Origin: Steroidobacteraceae bacterium
GTDB lineage: Bacteria; Pseudomonadota; Gammaproteobacteria; Steroidobacterales; Steroidobacteraceae
DNA: 64,000 nucleotides
Reading direction: 5' to 3'
NCBI GenBank assembly: GCA_025451845.1
Contig: JANWJS010000045.1
Location: forward strand, 50,733-114,732
Shown here: positions 34,820 through 44,741 of the stretch, piece after piece
Position numbering within the stretch: position 1 is the first letter of the stretch
How the letters are laid out: each line of letters begins with the position of its first letter
The notes under the pieces: generated by a model
What the model was told of the DNA's origin: nothing
Database searches by the model: none
Seen by the model: the letters and a program-made list of their open reading frames with translations, nothing else
Position numbers and translations under genes: made by a program

Positions 34820-35356
34820 ATGCGCTGGGTCGAGCTCGGCCGGATCGGAGCTCCCTTCGGGCTCATGGGCTGGGTGCACGTGTCTTCTTACACGGAGCCG
34901 CCGGAGGCGCTGCTCGAGTATCGCGAGTGGGCGCTGCGGGGGCAGAGCGGCGAGCGTAGGACGCACCGGCTCGTTGCGGGACAGCCGCATGGAGAGCGGC
35001 TGGTGGTGCACCTGGAGAGCGTAGAGAGCCGGGACGCAGCGGCGCTGCTGACCGGGGCGTGGGTCGAGATTGATCGCGCGAAGCTGCCGCCGACGGGTGA
35101 TCGCGAGTATTACCGCGCGGACCTGATCGGGCTCGAGGTGGAGAATCTCGAAGGCATTGCGCTAGGCCGCGTCGGGTATTTTATCGACGCGCCGGCGGGA
35201 GCGGTGATGGTGGTCACGGAGGCAGGGGGCGCAGACGCGGCGACGCGCGAGGCGCCTCGCAGAGAGCACTGGGTTTTGGCGGATCCGGCGCACTTGCGGC
35301 GGGTGGATCTTGCCGCGGGTCGGATCCTGGTGGATTGGCCGGTGGAGCTCGAATAG
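34820..35356 (+). CDS. rimM: ribosome maturation factor RimM
   Basis: 178-aa factor that binds S19 and helps 16S rRNA processing. N-terminal domain: [20 protein letters not shown]-terminal PRC barrel: [18 protein letters not shown] and [16 protein letters not shown] 34820 is preferred as the family start; TTG 34808 in frame would add four residues, and neither has a strong ribosome site. Eight bases separate it from trmD. Confidence 0.95.
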   Translation: MRWVELGRIGAPFGLMGWVHVSSYTEPPEALLEYREWALRGQSGERRTHRLVAGQPHGERLVVHLESVESRDAAALLTGAWVEIDRAKLPPTGDREYYRADLIGLEVENLEGIALGRVGYFIDAPAGAVMVVTEAGGADAATREAPRREHWVLADPAHLRRVDLAAGRILVDWPVELE

Positions 35357-35364
35357 GGGCCTCC

Positions 35365-36105
35365 ATGAAGATCGAGGTCGTGACGCTCTTTCCGGAGATG
35401 ATCGCCGGCGCGCTGCGTCATGGGATCGTCGGGCGCGCGCTGGAGCGGGGACTGCTGACGGTCGGCACGGAGGACCCACGGGCCCATACCAGCGATGTCC
35501 ACCGCACGGTGGACGACCGGCCATACGGCGGCGGCCCCGGCATGGTGCTGAAGCCGGGGCCGGCGCTCGCGGCGATTCGCGCGGCGCAGGCACGGCTGCC
35601 CGCGGGGAGCCCGCGGGTGTGCCTGTCGGCGCAGGGTGCGCCCTTCAGCCAGGCCGCGGCGCGGGAGCTCTCGGGGCTTCCGGGATTGCTGCTCGTCGCG
35701 GGCAGGTATGAGGGACTCGACGAGCGCGTGATCGAGCTCGGGATCGACCGGGAGATTTCGGTCGGTGACTACGTGCTCTCGGGCGGTGAGCTGCCGGCAT
35801 TGACCGTGATCGATGCTGTGGCAAGGCTCCTGCCGGGTGCGCTCGGCGACGAGCGCTCGAGCGGGGAAGATTCCTTCAGTGGAGGGCTCCTCGACTGGCC
35901 GCACTACACGCGGCCCGAGGTATTCGAGGGCCGAGCGGTGCCAGCGGTACTATTGTCGGGCAATCACGCCGACATCGGGCGCTGGCGATTGCAGCAGGCG
36001 GTTGCACGGACCTGGGTGCGGCGGCCGGATCTCATTGCGCGCCATGGGCTGACGCCCGAGGCGCAGCGGTTATTGAGCGAATTTCTCGCCGCAGGGGCGG
36101 TGTGA
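35365..36105 (+). CDS. trmD: tRNA (guanine-N1-)-methyltransferase
   Basis: 246-aa SPOUT enzyme that makes m1G37 in tRNAs and prevents +1 slippage. [12 protein letters not shown] start, [14 protein letters not shown] substrate loop, the knot segments [14 protein letters not shown] and [21 protein letters not shown], and the dimer-contact [14 protein letters not shown] are all intact. ATG 35365 follows GGGGCC; the open frame above it runs into rimM. Confidence 0.97.
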   Translation: MKIEVVTLFPEMIAGALRHGIVGRALERGLLTVGTEDPRAHTSDVHRTVDDRPYGGGPGMVLKPGPALAAIRAAQARLPAGSPRVCLSAQGAPFSQAAARELSGLPGLLLVAGRYEGLDERVIELGIDREISVGDYVLSGGELPALTVIDAVARLLPGALGDERSSGEDSFSGGLLDWPHYTRPEVFEGRAVPAVLLSGNHADIGRWRLQQAVARTWVRRPDLIARHGLTPEAQRLLSEFLAAGAV

Positions 36106-36128
36106 GATAAAAGATTGAGGATGCAAAA

Positions 36129-36473
36129 ATGAGCAAGATCGTCCAAGAACTCGAGAAAGAGCGCATGACCCGCGAGGTCCCGGATTTCAAGCCGGGCGAT
36201 ACCGTGGTCGTGCAGGTGAAGGTCGTCGAAGGCGACCGCGAGCGCATTCAGGCCTACGAGGGCGTGGTCATTGCGCGCAGCAACCGCGGCCTGAATTCCT
36301 CTTTCACGGTCCGCAAGGTGTCGCACGGCGAGGGAGTGGAGCGCGTGTTCCAGACCTACAGCCCCGCGATCAGCGACATCGCCGTGAAGCGCCGCGGCAA
36401 CGTCCGCCGCGCCAAGCTGTACTACCTGCGCGACCTGTCGGGCAAAGCGGCGAGGATCGAGGAGAAGATCTGA
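36129..36473 (+). CDS. rplS: 50S ribosomal protein L19
   Basis: 114-aa L19 at the 30S-50S interface. Conserved segments: [27 protein letters not shown]-like [20 protein letters not shown], and [19 protein letters not shown]. It ends the rpsP operon, 23 bases after trmD. Confidence 0.97.
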   Translation: MSKIVQELEKERMTREVPDFKPGDTVVVQVKVVEGDRERIQAYEGVVIARSNRGLNSSFTVRKVSHGEGVERVFQTYSPAISDIAVKRRGNVRRAKLYYLRDLSGKAARIEEKI

Positions 36474-36509
36474 GGGCCAAGGTGTGAGGCTCTTCTCTGC
36501 GCGCAGCGC

Positions 36510-38372
36510 ATGAAAACAGATCTGCGGGCGATCCTTTCGGGGATATGGCGCGGCCTGGACGGGCTGCGCAAGATGCTGCATCTCATCCTGCTCATCGTCA
36601 TTTTCGGCGCCATCGTCTGGGCGGTCAGTTCGTCGACACCCGGCGTGCCCGATCACGCCGCGCTGGTCGTCCGGCCGGAGGGGCGCCTCGTCGAGCAGTT
36701 GAGCGGCGATCCGGTCCAGCGGGCGATCCAGAAAGCCCAGGGCCAAGATCGTCGGGAGACTCCGCTCTGGGATCTCGTCGATGCCATCCGTGGCGCCGCC
36801 ACGGATGCCCGCATCCGCGTGCTGGTGCTCGACCTCGACAAGATGGACGGCGCCGGCCAGCCGATGCTGGAGGAGCTCACCCGCGCCATTGGCAAATTCC
36901 GCGCGAGCGGCAAGCTCGTCGTCGCCTACGGCACGGCTTACGATCAGGACCAGTACTACCTGGCGGCGCAGGCTGACAAGGTCTATCTCGATCCCACCGG
37001 GTACGTGATGATCGAGGGCTACAGCCGCTATCCCCTCTACTTCAAGGGATTGCTGCAGAAACTCGGCGTCGACATCAATGTCTTCCGCGTCGGCACTTTC
37101 AAGAGCGCCGTCGAGATCTTTACGCGCAACGACATGTCGGCAGCCGACAAGCAACAGAGCCTCGCCTACTTGAATACCCTCTGGTCCTCGTATCAGAAGG
37201 CGGTGGCGGACGCGCGCAAGCTCCCCTCCGGTGCCGTCGCGGGCTACGTTGATTCCCTGGCGAAGACGGTGAGCGCGGCCAACGGCGATGCGGCGAAGGT
37301 TGCCCTGCAGACGGGTCTGATCACGGAGCTCGCCAACAGGCTGCAGGTGCAGCGCAGGCTCATCGGCCTCGTCGGGGAGGACGAGTCGACCGGCTCTTTC
37401 AACCAGATTTCCGCGGAAGACTACGCACGCATCATAGATGCGCGCAAGAAGCTGCCCGATGGGGGCGGTAATGCGCGTATCGGCGTCATCGTAGCCTCCG
37501 GGGACATCCAGGACGGCAAAGCCCCTCCAGGCACCATTGGCAGTGATTCGCTGTCGCGGTTGATCCGCGAGGCGCGGTTCGACAAGGACATCAAGGCGGT
37601 CGTGCTGCGCGTGGATAGTCCGGGCGGCAGCGTCACGGCATCGGAAGAGATCTACCAGGAGCTCCAGGCGCTGCGCGCGACGGGCAAACCGCTCGTCGTC
37701 TCCATGGGGGATCTGGCAGCCTCGGGCGGCTATTACATCTCGGCGCCCGCCAACCAGATCTGGGCGAGCCCCGCGACGCTCACCGGGTCGATCGGCATCT
37801 TCGCCATCATCCCGACCATCGACCAGACGATGAGCAAGGTTGGCGTCAGTGTCGATGGAGTGGGCACGACGCCGCTCGCCGGCGCACTCAGCTACGACCG
37901 GCCGCTCAGTCCCGAAGTGAGCGGACTCCTGCAGTCACAGGTCAATCGGGGCTACCAGGAGTTTCTGGACCGTGTCGCTGCGGGCCGCAAGCAGACTGCG
38001 CAGCAGATCGATGCGATCGGACAGGGCCGGGTCTGGGCCGGCGCGGATGCACAGCGGCTCGGCCTCGTGGATCACCTGGGAACACTGGAAGATGCGGTGA
38101 AGGCTGCTGCGCAGCTCGCCAAAGTGACACAGTATCGAGTGGAGTTTGTGCAGCCGCACCTTTCCTGGGCGGAGCAGCTGTTCCAGCAGACGCAGGCGCG
38201 CGCCGCCGCGACCGCGGTGTCACTCTTCCACGCGGACACGCAGTCGTTCGGGCTGGCCGAAGTTGCGAATCGCCTGGATCCGATGGCGAGTGATCTCGAG
38301 CAACTGGTGCGCTTCAGCGCGCCGGGACACCTCTATTCCTACTGCTTCTGCTCGGCAACGGCAAGTCGATGA
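36510..38372 (+). CDS. sppA: signal peptide peptidase SppA, long form
   Basis: 620-aa inner-membrane Ser-Lys protease that degrades cleaved signal peptides. One membrane anchor (about 24-42, LILLIVIFGAIVWAV) and two tandem S49 domains as in the 67-kDa gammaproteobacterial form. The C-terminal domain has DSPGGSVTASEEIYQEL and MGDLAASGGYYISAPA with the nucleophilic Ser; the general-base Lys should be in the first domain (GTFKSAVEIFTRND). The gene ends in a convergent hairpin facing tdh. Confidence 0.93.
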   Translation: MKTDLRAILSGIWRGLDGLRKMLHLILLIVIFGAIVWAVSSSTPGVPDHAALVVRPEGRLVEQLSGDPVQRAIQKAQGQDRRETPLWDLVDAIRGAATDARIRVLVLDLDKMDGAGQPMLEELTRAIGKFRASGKLVVAYGTAYDQDQYYLAAQADKVYLDPTGYVMIEGYSRYPLYFKGLLQKLGVDINVFRVGTFKSAVEIFTRNDMSAADKQQSLAYLNTLWSSYQKAVADARKLPSGAVAGYVDSLAKTVSAANGDAAKVALQTGLITELANRLQVQRRLIGLVGEDESTGSFNQISAEDYARIIDARKKLPDGGGNARIGVIVASGDIQDGKAPPGTIGSDSLSRLIREARFDKDIKAVVLRVDSPGGSVTASEEIYQELQALRATGKPLVVSMGDLAASGGYYISAPANQIWASPATLTGSIGIFAIIPTIDQTMSKVGVSVDGVGTTPLAGALSYDRPLSPEVSGLLQSQVNRGYQEFLDRVAAGRKQTAQQIDAIGQGRVWAGADAQRLGLVDHLGTLEDAVKAAAQLAKVTQYRVEFVQPHLSWAEQLFQQTQARAAATAVSLFHADTQSFGLAEVANRLDPMASDLEQLVRFSAPGHLYSYCFCSATASR

Positions 38373-38389
38373 GCGGCCCAGGGCCGCTC
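38371..38389. terminator. hairpin between convergent sppA and tdh
   Basis: GAGCGGCCC-A-GGGCCGCTC, a perfect 9-bp stem that starts inside the sppA stop codon and ends 7 bases before the tdh stop. No clear T-run on either side, so termination strength is uncertain. Confidence 0.55.
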
Positions 38390-38396
38390 CCGCCAA

Positions 38397-39431
38397 TCAA
38401 CTAATACTCTTCCAATCCATTATCACCTTACCCGAGCGGCCCGAGCCCATGATGTTGAAGGCCTGGGCATACTCCTGCACCGGCAGGTGATGGGTGATGA
38501 TGGGCTCGAGCTTCAAGCCGCTCTGCAGCAAGCTCGCCATTTTGTACCAGGTCTCGAACATCTCCCGGCCGTAGATGCCCTTGAGTGTCAGGCCCTTGAA
38601 GATCACCTGATTCCAGTCGATGGCCGTGTCCTCCGGCGGGATGCCGAGGATCGCGACCGATCCGCCGTGGTGCATGGTGCGCAGCAGGTCGCGGAAGGCG
38701 GCAGCGTTGCCTGACATCTCGAGGCCGACGTCGAATCCTTCCTGCATCCCGAGGTCCTTCATCGCCTGATCGAGCGACTCGCGCTGCACGTTGATGGCGC
38801 GCGTGGCCCCCATCTTGCGCGCGAGCTCCAACCGGTAGTCGTTGATGTCAGTGATCACGACATGGCGAGCGCCGACGAAACGCGCGATCGCAACCGCCAT
38901 GATGCCAATGGGACCTGCGCCTGTGATCAAGACGTCCTCGCCGACCATGCTGAAGGCGAGTGCGGTATGCGTCGCATTACCGAACGGGTCGAGTATCGAG
39001 GCGACATCGTCGCTGATCGAGTCTGGCAGCTTGAAGGCATTGTCGGCAGGGATTGCGAGGTATTGCGCGAACGCTCCCGGGCGGTTCACGCCGACGCCTA
39101 CCGTGTTACGGCAGAGATGCCGGCGTCCCGCGCGGCAGTTGCGGCAGTACCCGCATGTGATGTGCCCCTCACCCGAGACGCGATCACCGGTCTTGAGGCC
39201 TCTGACCTCGGACCCGATGTCCACGATGCGTCCGGAGTACTCGTGTCCCACGGCCATCGGCACCGGAATGGTCTTCCGCGCCCACGCGTCCCAGTTGTAG
39301 ATGTGCATGTCGGTGCCGCAGATCGCGGTCTTGCCGATCTCGATCAGCACGTCGTTGTGGCCAACCTTGGGCTCCGGCACGTCATCCAGCCAGATTCCCG
39401 GGGCGGCTTCCTTCTTCACGAGTGCTTTCAT
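38397..39431 (-). CDS. tdh: L-threonine 3-dehydrogenase
   Basis: 344-aa zinc-dependent medium-chain dehydrogenase, L-threonine + NAD+ to 2-amino-3-oxobutyrate. Catalytic-zinc residues CGTDMHIY and GHEYSG, structural zinc cluster [15 protein letters not shown], and the NAD site [15 protein letters not shown] are complete. ATGA overlap with kbl: the product is unstable and passed straight to Kbl, so coupling makes sense. Confidence 0.96.
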   Translation of the reverse strand: MKALVKKEAAPGIWLDDVPEPKVGHNDVLIEIGKTAICGTDMHIYNWDAWARKTIPVPMAVGHEYSGRIVDIGSEVRGLKTGDRVSGEGHITCGYCRNCRAGRRHLCRNTVGVGVNRPGAFAQYLAIPADNAFKLPDSISDDVASILDPFGNATHTALAFSMVGEDVLITGAGPIGIMAVAIARFVGARHVVITDINDYRLELARKMGATRAINVQRESLDQAMKDLGMQEGFDVGLEMSGNAAAFRDLLRTMHHGGSVAILGIPPEDTAIDWNQVIFKGLTLKGIYGREMFETWYKMASLLQSGLKLEPIITHHLPVQEYAQAFNIMGSGRSGKVIMDWKSIS

Positions 39432-40615
39432 TGAATCACCCCGAGCTCACGGCCTACGGCGCCGAATGCAGCGATGGCCTTGTCGAGCTGCTCGCGATGG
39501 AGCGCCGCCGACATTTGAGTGCGAATGCGTGCCTGTCCCTTCGGCACGACGGGATAGGAGAAGCCGATCACGTACACGCCGCGCTCGAGCAGGCGATCCG
39601 CCATCCGACCCGCGAGGGCGGCATCGCCCAGCATCACCGGGATGATGGGATGCTCACCGGGCTTCAGGTCGAAGCCGAGCTGCGCGAGGCCGGCACGGAA
39701 GTAGCGCGCGTTCTCGTGAAGCTGAGTGCGCAGCTCCGGTGAGTGCTCGAGCAGATCGATGACCCGCAACCCCACGGCGCCGACCACCGGCGGAATGCTG
39801 TTGGAGAAGAGATAAGGCCGCGAGCGCTGCCGCAGCCACTCGACCACTTCTTTGCGCGAGGCGATGTAGCCGCCGCTCGCGCCGCCGAGCGCCTTGCCGA
39901 GCGTTCCGGTCATGACGTCGATGCGCGAGGCGACGCCGCAATGCTCGGGAGTGCCGCGCCCGCCCGGTCCCATGAAGCCCGTGGCGTGCGAATCGTCGAC
40001 CATCACCAGGGCGTCGTACCGATCCGCCAGGTCGCAAATGGCCCGCAGGTTGGCGATGATGCCATCCATCGAAAACACGCCGTCGGTGGCAATTAGCCGC
40101 GTCCGCGCGCCGCTTGCCTGCTTGAGGCATTCCTCGAGCTCCGCCATGTTGTTGTTGGCGTAGCGATGGCGCTGCGCCTTGCACAGCCGGACGCCATCGA
40201 TGATGCTCGCGTGGTTCAGCGCATCGGAGATGATCGCATCGCGCTCATCGAGCAGCGTCTCGAAGAGTCCGCCATTGGCATCGAAGCACGAGGAATAAAG
40301 GATGGCATCTTCGGTGCCGAGAAAACGGCTGAGCGCCTCTTCCAGCTGCTTGTGGACGGTCTGCGTTCCACAGATGAACCGCACCGAGGCCATCCCGAAC
40401 CCGAACCGGTCGATGGCACGGTGTGCCGCCTCGCGCACGGCAGGGTGATTGGCGAGACCGAGGTAATTATTGGCGCAAAGGTTTATGACCTCGCGCCCCC
40501 CGGTCCGCACGGTGCCTCCCTGCGGCCCCGCGAGCACGCGCTCGCTCTTATAGAGGCCCTGTTCCCGGAGTCCTGCGATTTCCGAGCGCAGGCGCTCGAG
40601 AAGGCTTGGCATCAT
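39428..40615 (-). CDS. kbl: 2-amino-3-oxobutyrate CoA ligase (glycine C-acetyltransferase)
   Basis: 395-aa alpha-oxoamine synthase using PLP; splits 2-amino-3-oxobutyrate with CoA to glycine and acetyl-Co[44 protein letters not shown] and the PLP-lysine region [16 protein letters not shown] are intact. Two tandem ATGs (40615, 40612). A TATAAT at 40624-40629 lies only 9 bases before the first ATG, so the transcript may be almost leaderless. Confidence 0.96.
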   Translation of the reverse strand: MMPSLLERLRSEIAGLREQGLYKSERVLAGPQGGTVRTGGREVINLCANNYLGLANHPAVREAAHRAIDRFGFGMASVRFICGTQTVHKQLEEALSRFLGTEDAILYSSCFDANGGLFETLLDERDAIISDALNHASIIDGVRLCKAQRHRYANNNMAELEECLKQASGARTRLIATDGVFSMDGIIANLRAICDLADRYDALVMVDDSHATGFMGPGGRGTPEHCGVASRIDVMTGTLGKALGGASGGYIASRKEVVEWLRQRSRPYLFSNSIPPVVGAVGLRVIDLLEHSPELRTQLHENARYFRAGLAQLGFDLKPGEHPIIPVMLGDAALAGRMADRLLERGVYVIGFSYPVVPKGQARIRTQMSAALHREQLDKAIAAFGAVGRELGVIQ

Positions 40616-40623
40616 GCCGCGGA

Positions 40624-40629
40624 ATTATA
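40624..40629 (-). promoter_or_regulatory. -10 element of kbl-tdh, consensus TATAAT
   Basis: Perfect TATAAT on the minus strand within GGGTATAATTCC. A transcript starting 6-8 bases after it would begin 1-4 bases before the kbl ATG. No good -35 is found 16-18 bases upstream (GAGGCC or TGAGGC), so an activator or another start is possible. Confidence 0.5.
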
Positions 40630-40794
40630 CCCGAGAAGGCGCCGAAGGCCTCATCTCCCAGCGTCGATCACGGGCTGCGCTGCCATGCCGTATCCACGGG
40701 CGGAACCCCTGCGGGCAGTAGTAGGAAGTGACGACAGCAGTGAGCTGACAGCGGCCGGAGCGTCCGTCACGGGTGGCGCCCGTCCTGCTATCCG
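40630..40794. other. intergenic between suf operon end and kbl
   Basis: 165 bases. ACGGG-TGGC-GCCCGT near 40769-40784 may be the 3' hairpin of the suf operon. Nothing else seen. Confidence 0.35.
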
Positions 40795-41106
40795 TCAGTC
40801 AGGCTGCTGGAGCAAGAGTCTTCCGTTCTCTTCCCGCGCCGCATAGGTGCGTAGCGGCTCATAGGCCGGCGGCGTCAGCGCCTCGCCGGTGCGCAGGCAG
40901 AACCGCGCGCCGTGACGCGGACAGATGATCTGGCAGGACTCGACTTCCGCGCCTTCCAGCGGCTCGCCGTCGTGGGTACAGCGGTCTTCAACGGCGTATA
41001 GCTCGTTGCCGCAGCGCACGAGGACGAGTGCGAAGCCGTCTACTTCGACGGAGAGGGGAGCGGCCTCGGAGAGGTCCGCGGCGCTGCCGACATCCACCCA
41101 GGACAC
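40795..41106 (-). CDS. Rieske-type [2Fe-2S] ferredoxin, last gene of the suf operon
   Basis: 103-aa small Rieske protein. Cluster ligands are Cys43 and His45 (DRCTHDG) and Cys62 and His65 (ICPRHGARF). It resembles the ferredoxin subunits of non-heme iron oxygenases, but no oxygenase is nearby. It starts 1 base after the sufT stop region, so it is co-transcribed with suf genes and may supply electrons for cluster assembly. Such a gene ends many SufU-type operons. Confidence 0.9.
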   Translation of the reverse strand: MSWVDVGSAADLSEAAPLSVEVDGFALVLVRCGNELYAVEDRCTHDGEPLEGAEVESCQIICPRHGARFCLRTGEALTPPAYEPLRTYAAREENGRLLLQQPD

Positions 41107-41107
41107 G

Positions 41108-41662
41108 TCAGTAATACATCCCTGTCTGCAGCCGCGCTTCCTCCGACATCATGCTCTGGTTCCAAGGCGGGTCGAAGGTGAGCTCGACGCGCGCTTCACG
41201 GACAGTGGGAATGCGCTCGATCTTGTCCTTGACGTCGTCGACCAGGATTTCGCCCATGCCGCAGCCGGGCGCAGTCAGGGTGAGGCGTATTTCGACCATG
41301 CGCGTGCCGTCTTCGTTGGGTTGCACGCTGCAGTCGTAGACCAAGCCGAGGTCCACGATGTTGATCGGGATCTCCGGGTCGTAGCAGGTGCGCATCTGGG
41401 CCCACGCTAACTCACGCACGTCGTCTTCGGTTGCGTTGGGGGGCAGCTGCGGGGGCTTCACCGGCTCCTTGCCGATGGCATCGGCATCCTCGCCGGAGAT
41501 CCGGAAGAGGTTACCTTCCATGTAGACGGTGAAGCTGCCGCCGAGGGCCTGCGTGATATAGCCCGACTGGCCGGGATTGAGGGTGACTTCGACGCCGGCG
41601 GGGACCATCACGCCCTTGACTTCGCGGTTGACCACGAAGGGCTCGTTCTCGTGACTACGCAT
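41108..41662 (-). CDS. sufT: Fe-S assembly protein SufT (MIP18/DUF59 domain)
   Basis: 184-aa maturation factor. An N-terminal beta domain (EVTLNPGQSGYITQALGGSF) precedes the MIP18 domain at about 85-175 with CYDPEIPINIVDLGLVYD and TLTAPGCGMGEI. SufT helps insert [4Fe-4S] clusters into client enzymes under high demand. Three bases separate it from sufU. Confidence 0.92.
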   Translation of the reverse strand: MRSHENEPFVVNREVKGVMVPAGVEVTLNPGQSGYITQALGGSFTVYMEGNLFRISGEDADAIGKEPVKPPQLPPNATEDDVRELAWAQMRTCYDPEIPINIVDLGLVYDCSVQPNEDGTRMVEIRLTLTAPGCGMGEILVDDVKDKIERIPTVREARVELTFDPPWNQSMMSEEARLQTGMYY

Positions 41663-41665
41663 GTC

Positions 41666-42109
41666 TCACTCCGTGGAGACAGTGGCCGCGCCTCGCTCCA
41701 GTGCGGCATTCAGGGTGTGCCAACAGAGGCTCGCGCACTTGACGCGAACGGGGAACTCCCGCACGCCGGACAGCGCAGCGAGCTTCCCAAGCGACGCATC
41801 GGGCACCGCGTCCTGCTGAGTCAAGAGCGAGTGGATGCGGCCGTACAGCGACTGCACGGTTGCCTTGTCCTTGCCCTTCACGGCTTCCGTCATGAGCGAT
41901 GCGGAAGCGGTGGAGATCGCGCATCCCTTGCCCTCGAAGCGGATGTCGTCGATGCGGCCGTCCTTCAGGCGCAGCCACACGGTCAGCCGATCGCCGCAGA
42001 GCGGGTTGTGTCCCTCGGCATGGGTATCGGCGGGCTCGATCCGGCCGAAGTTTCGCGGGCGCCTGTTGTGATCGAGAATGACGTCCCGGTAGAGCTCCTT
42101 CAAGTCCAT
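41666..42109 (-). CDS. sufU: Fe-S assembly protein SufU
   Basis: 147-aa SufU, which accepts sulfur from SufS through zinc-ligand exchange. Cys38 and Asp40 (NPLCGD), Cys63 (GKGCAIS) and Cys125 (RVKCASLCW) match the known zinc/active-site set. The 20-residue insertion that separates SufU from IscU is present. It overlaps the sufS stop by one base. Pairing SufU rather than SufE/SufA with sufS is notable in a gammaproteobacterium but seen in this lineage. Confidence 0.92.
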   Translation of the reverse strand: MDLKELYRDVILDHNRRPRNFGRIEPADTHAEGHNPLCGDRLTVWLRLKDGRIDDIRFEGKGCAISTASASLMTEAVKGKDKATVQSLYGRIHSLLTQQDAVPDASLGKLAALSGVREFPVRVKCASLCWHTLNAALERGAATVSTE

Positions 42110-43362
42110 TACGAAAACACCTCGCGCGCCTTCCCGAGGCCGGCGACCAGGCTCGCCACGTCAGCCTCCGTGTTGTAACAAGCGAACGAGGCGCGGGCCG
42201 TGGCCGGTATGTTGAAGAACGTCATCACCGGCATGGCGCAGTGGTGGCCGGTGCGCACTGCGACGCCTTCCGCATCCAGGATTGTGCCGAGGTCATGCGG
42301 ATGGACGCCCTCCATGGTGAAGGACAACACCGCGGCCTTATGGTGTGCAGTGCCGATGATCTCGATGCCGGGAATGCGCTCCAGCTCGCGTGAGGCGTGC
42401 TCGAGCAGCCGATGTTCGTGCGCGGCGATTGCCTCCAGACCCAGGCTCTCGACGTAATCCATCGCGGCGGCGAGCCCGATGGCCCCGGAAATGTTCGGAG
42501 TGCCGGCCTCGAACTTCCATGGCAGCTCGTTGTACGTCGTCTTTTCGAAGGAGACGGTGAGGATCATGTCGCCGCCGCCTTGCCATGGTGGCATGGCGGC
42601 GAGGAGCTCTTCGCGGCCGTAGAGCACGCCGATTCCGGTCGGGCCGTAGACCTTGTGGCCGGAGAACGCGTAGAAGTCGCAGCCGAGGGTACGCATGTCG
42701 ACGGTGGAGTGGGGAATGGCCTGCGCGCCATCGACCAATACGACGGCGCCATGGGCGTGCGCAGCGTCGATCATGCGTTTCACCGGCAAAATGGTGCCGA
42801 GAGCGTTCGACACGTGGGCGATCGCGACCATTCGGGTGCGCGGTGAGAGCATCGACAGGAAGCTATCGAGCTCGACCTCGCCCCGGCGGTTGATGGGGGC
42901 AACCTTCAGCGTGCAACCCGTCTGATCCCGAACCATCTGCCAGGGGACGATGTTGGCGTGATGCTCCAGGCCGGAGATGAGGATCTCATCGCCTGGCCCG
43001 AAGCGCGGACGCGCGTAAGACTGCGCTACGAGGTTCACTCCCTCGGTCGTGCCGCGGACGAAGATGATCTCGCGAGTCGAGTGCGCATTGATGAAACGGC
43101 GTACCCGTTCGCGTGCGCCTTCGTAAGCCTCCGTGGCAGCCTGGCTGAGCGCATGAACGCCACGGTGGACGTTGGCATGAGTGTGAGTCTCGTATTGTTC
43201 CACTGCGCGCAGCACCGGGAGCGGGCGCTGCGAGGACGCGGCGCTGTCGAGGTACACCAGCGGCCGGCCATTGACCGACCGCTCGAGAATGGGGAAGTCA
43301 CGCCGCACCCGCTCGACATCGAGCGCGGGTGCGGGCGCAACGCGGGGTGCCGTCACGGCCAT
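42109..43362 (-). CDS. sufS: cysteine desulfurase SufS
   Basis: 417-aa class II cysteine desulfurase. PLP lysine in AFSGHKVYGPTG, DGAQAIPHSTVD, and the active-site Cys loop RTGHHCAMPVM. ATG 43362 was chosen: the family start IRRDFPIL-like VRRDFPILERSV follows by 20 residues, and it shares one base with the sufD stop (TGATG). The longer in-frame start lies inside sufD. Confidence 0.95.
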   Translation of the reverse strand: MAVTAPRVAPAPALDVERVRRDFPILERSVNGRPLVYLDSAASSQRPLPVLRAVEQYETHTHANVHRGVHALSQAATEAYEGARERVRRFINAHSTREIIFVRGTTEGVNLVAQSYARPRFGPGDEILISGLEHHANIVPWQMVRDQTGCTLKVAPINRRGEVELDSFLSMLSPRTRMVAIAHVSNALGTILPVKRMIDAAHAHGAVVLVDGAQAIPHSTVDMRTLGCDFYAFSGHKVYGPTGIGVLYGREELLAAMPPWQGGGDMILTVSFEKTTYNELPWKFEAGTPNISGAIGLAAAMDYVESLGLEAIAAHEHRLLEHASRELERIPGIEIIGTAHHKAAVLSFTMEGVHPHDLGTILDAEGVAVRTGHHCAMPVMTFFNIPATARASFACYNTEADVASLVAGLGKAREVFS

Positions 43363-44741
43363 CAGAGCAGCTCCTTCAGCGAGGCGGCATCGGCCATCTG
43401 GCCGGCGAGATCGTGTTCGATCTGCCGCCTGAGTGCGGGCAATTCGATCTTTGACACCACATCCTCCAGGAAGGCCCACTTGAGGAGGCGCCGCGCCACC
43501 TCGGGAGACAGACCCCGCGAGAGGAGGTAGAAAAGCATGTCGTCGTCCAGCTTGCCGGCGGTAGCGCCGTGGCTGCAGCGCACGTCATCCGTGTAGATCT
43601 CCAGCTGCGGGCGCACATCGATCTCGGCCTCCGGTCCTGCAAGCAGGCCACGAAGCGACTGGCGCGAATCGGTTCCGGCGGCGGCCTCACGGACCGCGAT
43701 CTTGCCGTTGAACGCGACGCGGGCGCGGCCCGAGGCGATACCGCGAAAGATCTGCTCGGTGCGTGCGCGCGGCGCGACGTGCTCCACCAGCGCGAAGTAG
43801 TCCTGCACCTGTTGCCGGTCGCCCAGCGCGGCCACTGAAAGCACGAGCTGCGCCCCGGGTCCCGCCATTTGCACGTGTGTCGTGGATCGTGCCGAGAGTC
43901 CGCCGGTGTTCACGGCCAGCAGCGCATAACGGGCATCCGTGGCGAGCACTGCCGAGAGCGTGTCGAGCCAAGTGGCGCGGGCGCTAGCCTGCTGCAGGCG
44001 GTAGTGAGTGAGCTGGGCCCCGCGACCCACATCCACGTTGACCAGCCCATTGATGAAGTGAGTGCCGCCGCCGGCGCCGATGTGCCGCTCGACGAGGATC
44101 AGGCGGCTGGCAGGGTCCAGGCTGACCTGGACACGCGGATAGGAGGTGCCGATGTCTGCACCGGCAACCGCGATGAAAAGAACCTCGACTCGAGCGGGCT
44201 GTCCGGCAGCCCCGCCGACGTGGATTGCGGCTGTATCGGTTGCGAAAGCCTCGTTGAGCAACGCCAGGCGTGCCTCCGGCAGCCTGCCCAACACGGGGAG
44301 GGCGCGCGGCAGCTGGAAGACCGTCGCGGAAGTTGCGCCCCGGGCGCTGCGTCGCAGGGTATGGACGCTGAGCCCGTTCTGTTCCTCCGGGGAGGACAGA
44401 TCCGACGCGAAGACGCCGTCCACGAACGTATATCGGGCGAAGCCCTCCAACTGGGCAGGCAGCTCGGACCCGGATGGCAGCGGCAGAGCCGGCGTTGCGG
44501 TCTCGGCCGGAACTCCCATGGCGTCCGCGGCTGCAACGACAGCCGGCGCAAACCGTGCCCGCTCCAACGGCCGCAGGTTGGTATAGCGCCAATTCTCCTC
44601 CCGCGTGGTAGGCAGCCCGCGCGCGGCAAGGGCCTGAACGGCTTCCTGTCGCCGCTCCGGGCTGACGACACCCGCCGGCAGCGATTCCCGGACTGCCGCG
44701 TACTCGTCGAGAACGCGCTGGGAAAGTGCCGCGCTCGTCAT
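43362..44741 (-). CDS. sufD: SufD, scaffold subunit of SufBCD
   Basis: 459-aa SufD. N-terminal helices with PTTREENWRYTNLRPL, a beta-helix core and C-terminal CSHGATAGKLDDDMLFYLLSRGL, where the His used in SufBCD cluster assembly is found. Pairs with SufB on two SufC ATPases. ATGA overlap with sufC. Confidence 0.95.
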   Translation of the reverse strand: MTSAALSQRVLDEYAAVRESLPAGVVSPERRQEAVQALAARGLPTTREENWRYTNLRPLERARFAPAVVAAADAMGVPAETATPALPLPSGSELPAQLEGFARYTFVDGVFASDLSSPEEQNGLSVHTLRRSARGATSATVFQLPRALPVLGRLPEARLALLNEAFATDTAAIHVGGAAGQPARVEVLFIAVAGADIGTSYPRVQVSLDPASRLILVERHIGAGGGTHFINGLVNVDVGRGAQLTHYRLQQASARATWLDTLSAVLATDARYALLAVNTGGLSARSTTHVQMAGPGAQLVLSVAALGDRQQVQDYFALVEHVAPRARTEQIFRGIASGRARVAFNGKIAVREAAAGTDSRQSLRGLLAGPEAEIDVRPQLEIYTDDVRCSHGATAGKLDDDMLFYLLSRGLSPEVARRLLKWAFLEDVVSKIELPALRRQIEHDLAGQMADAASLKELL

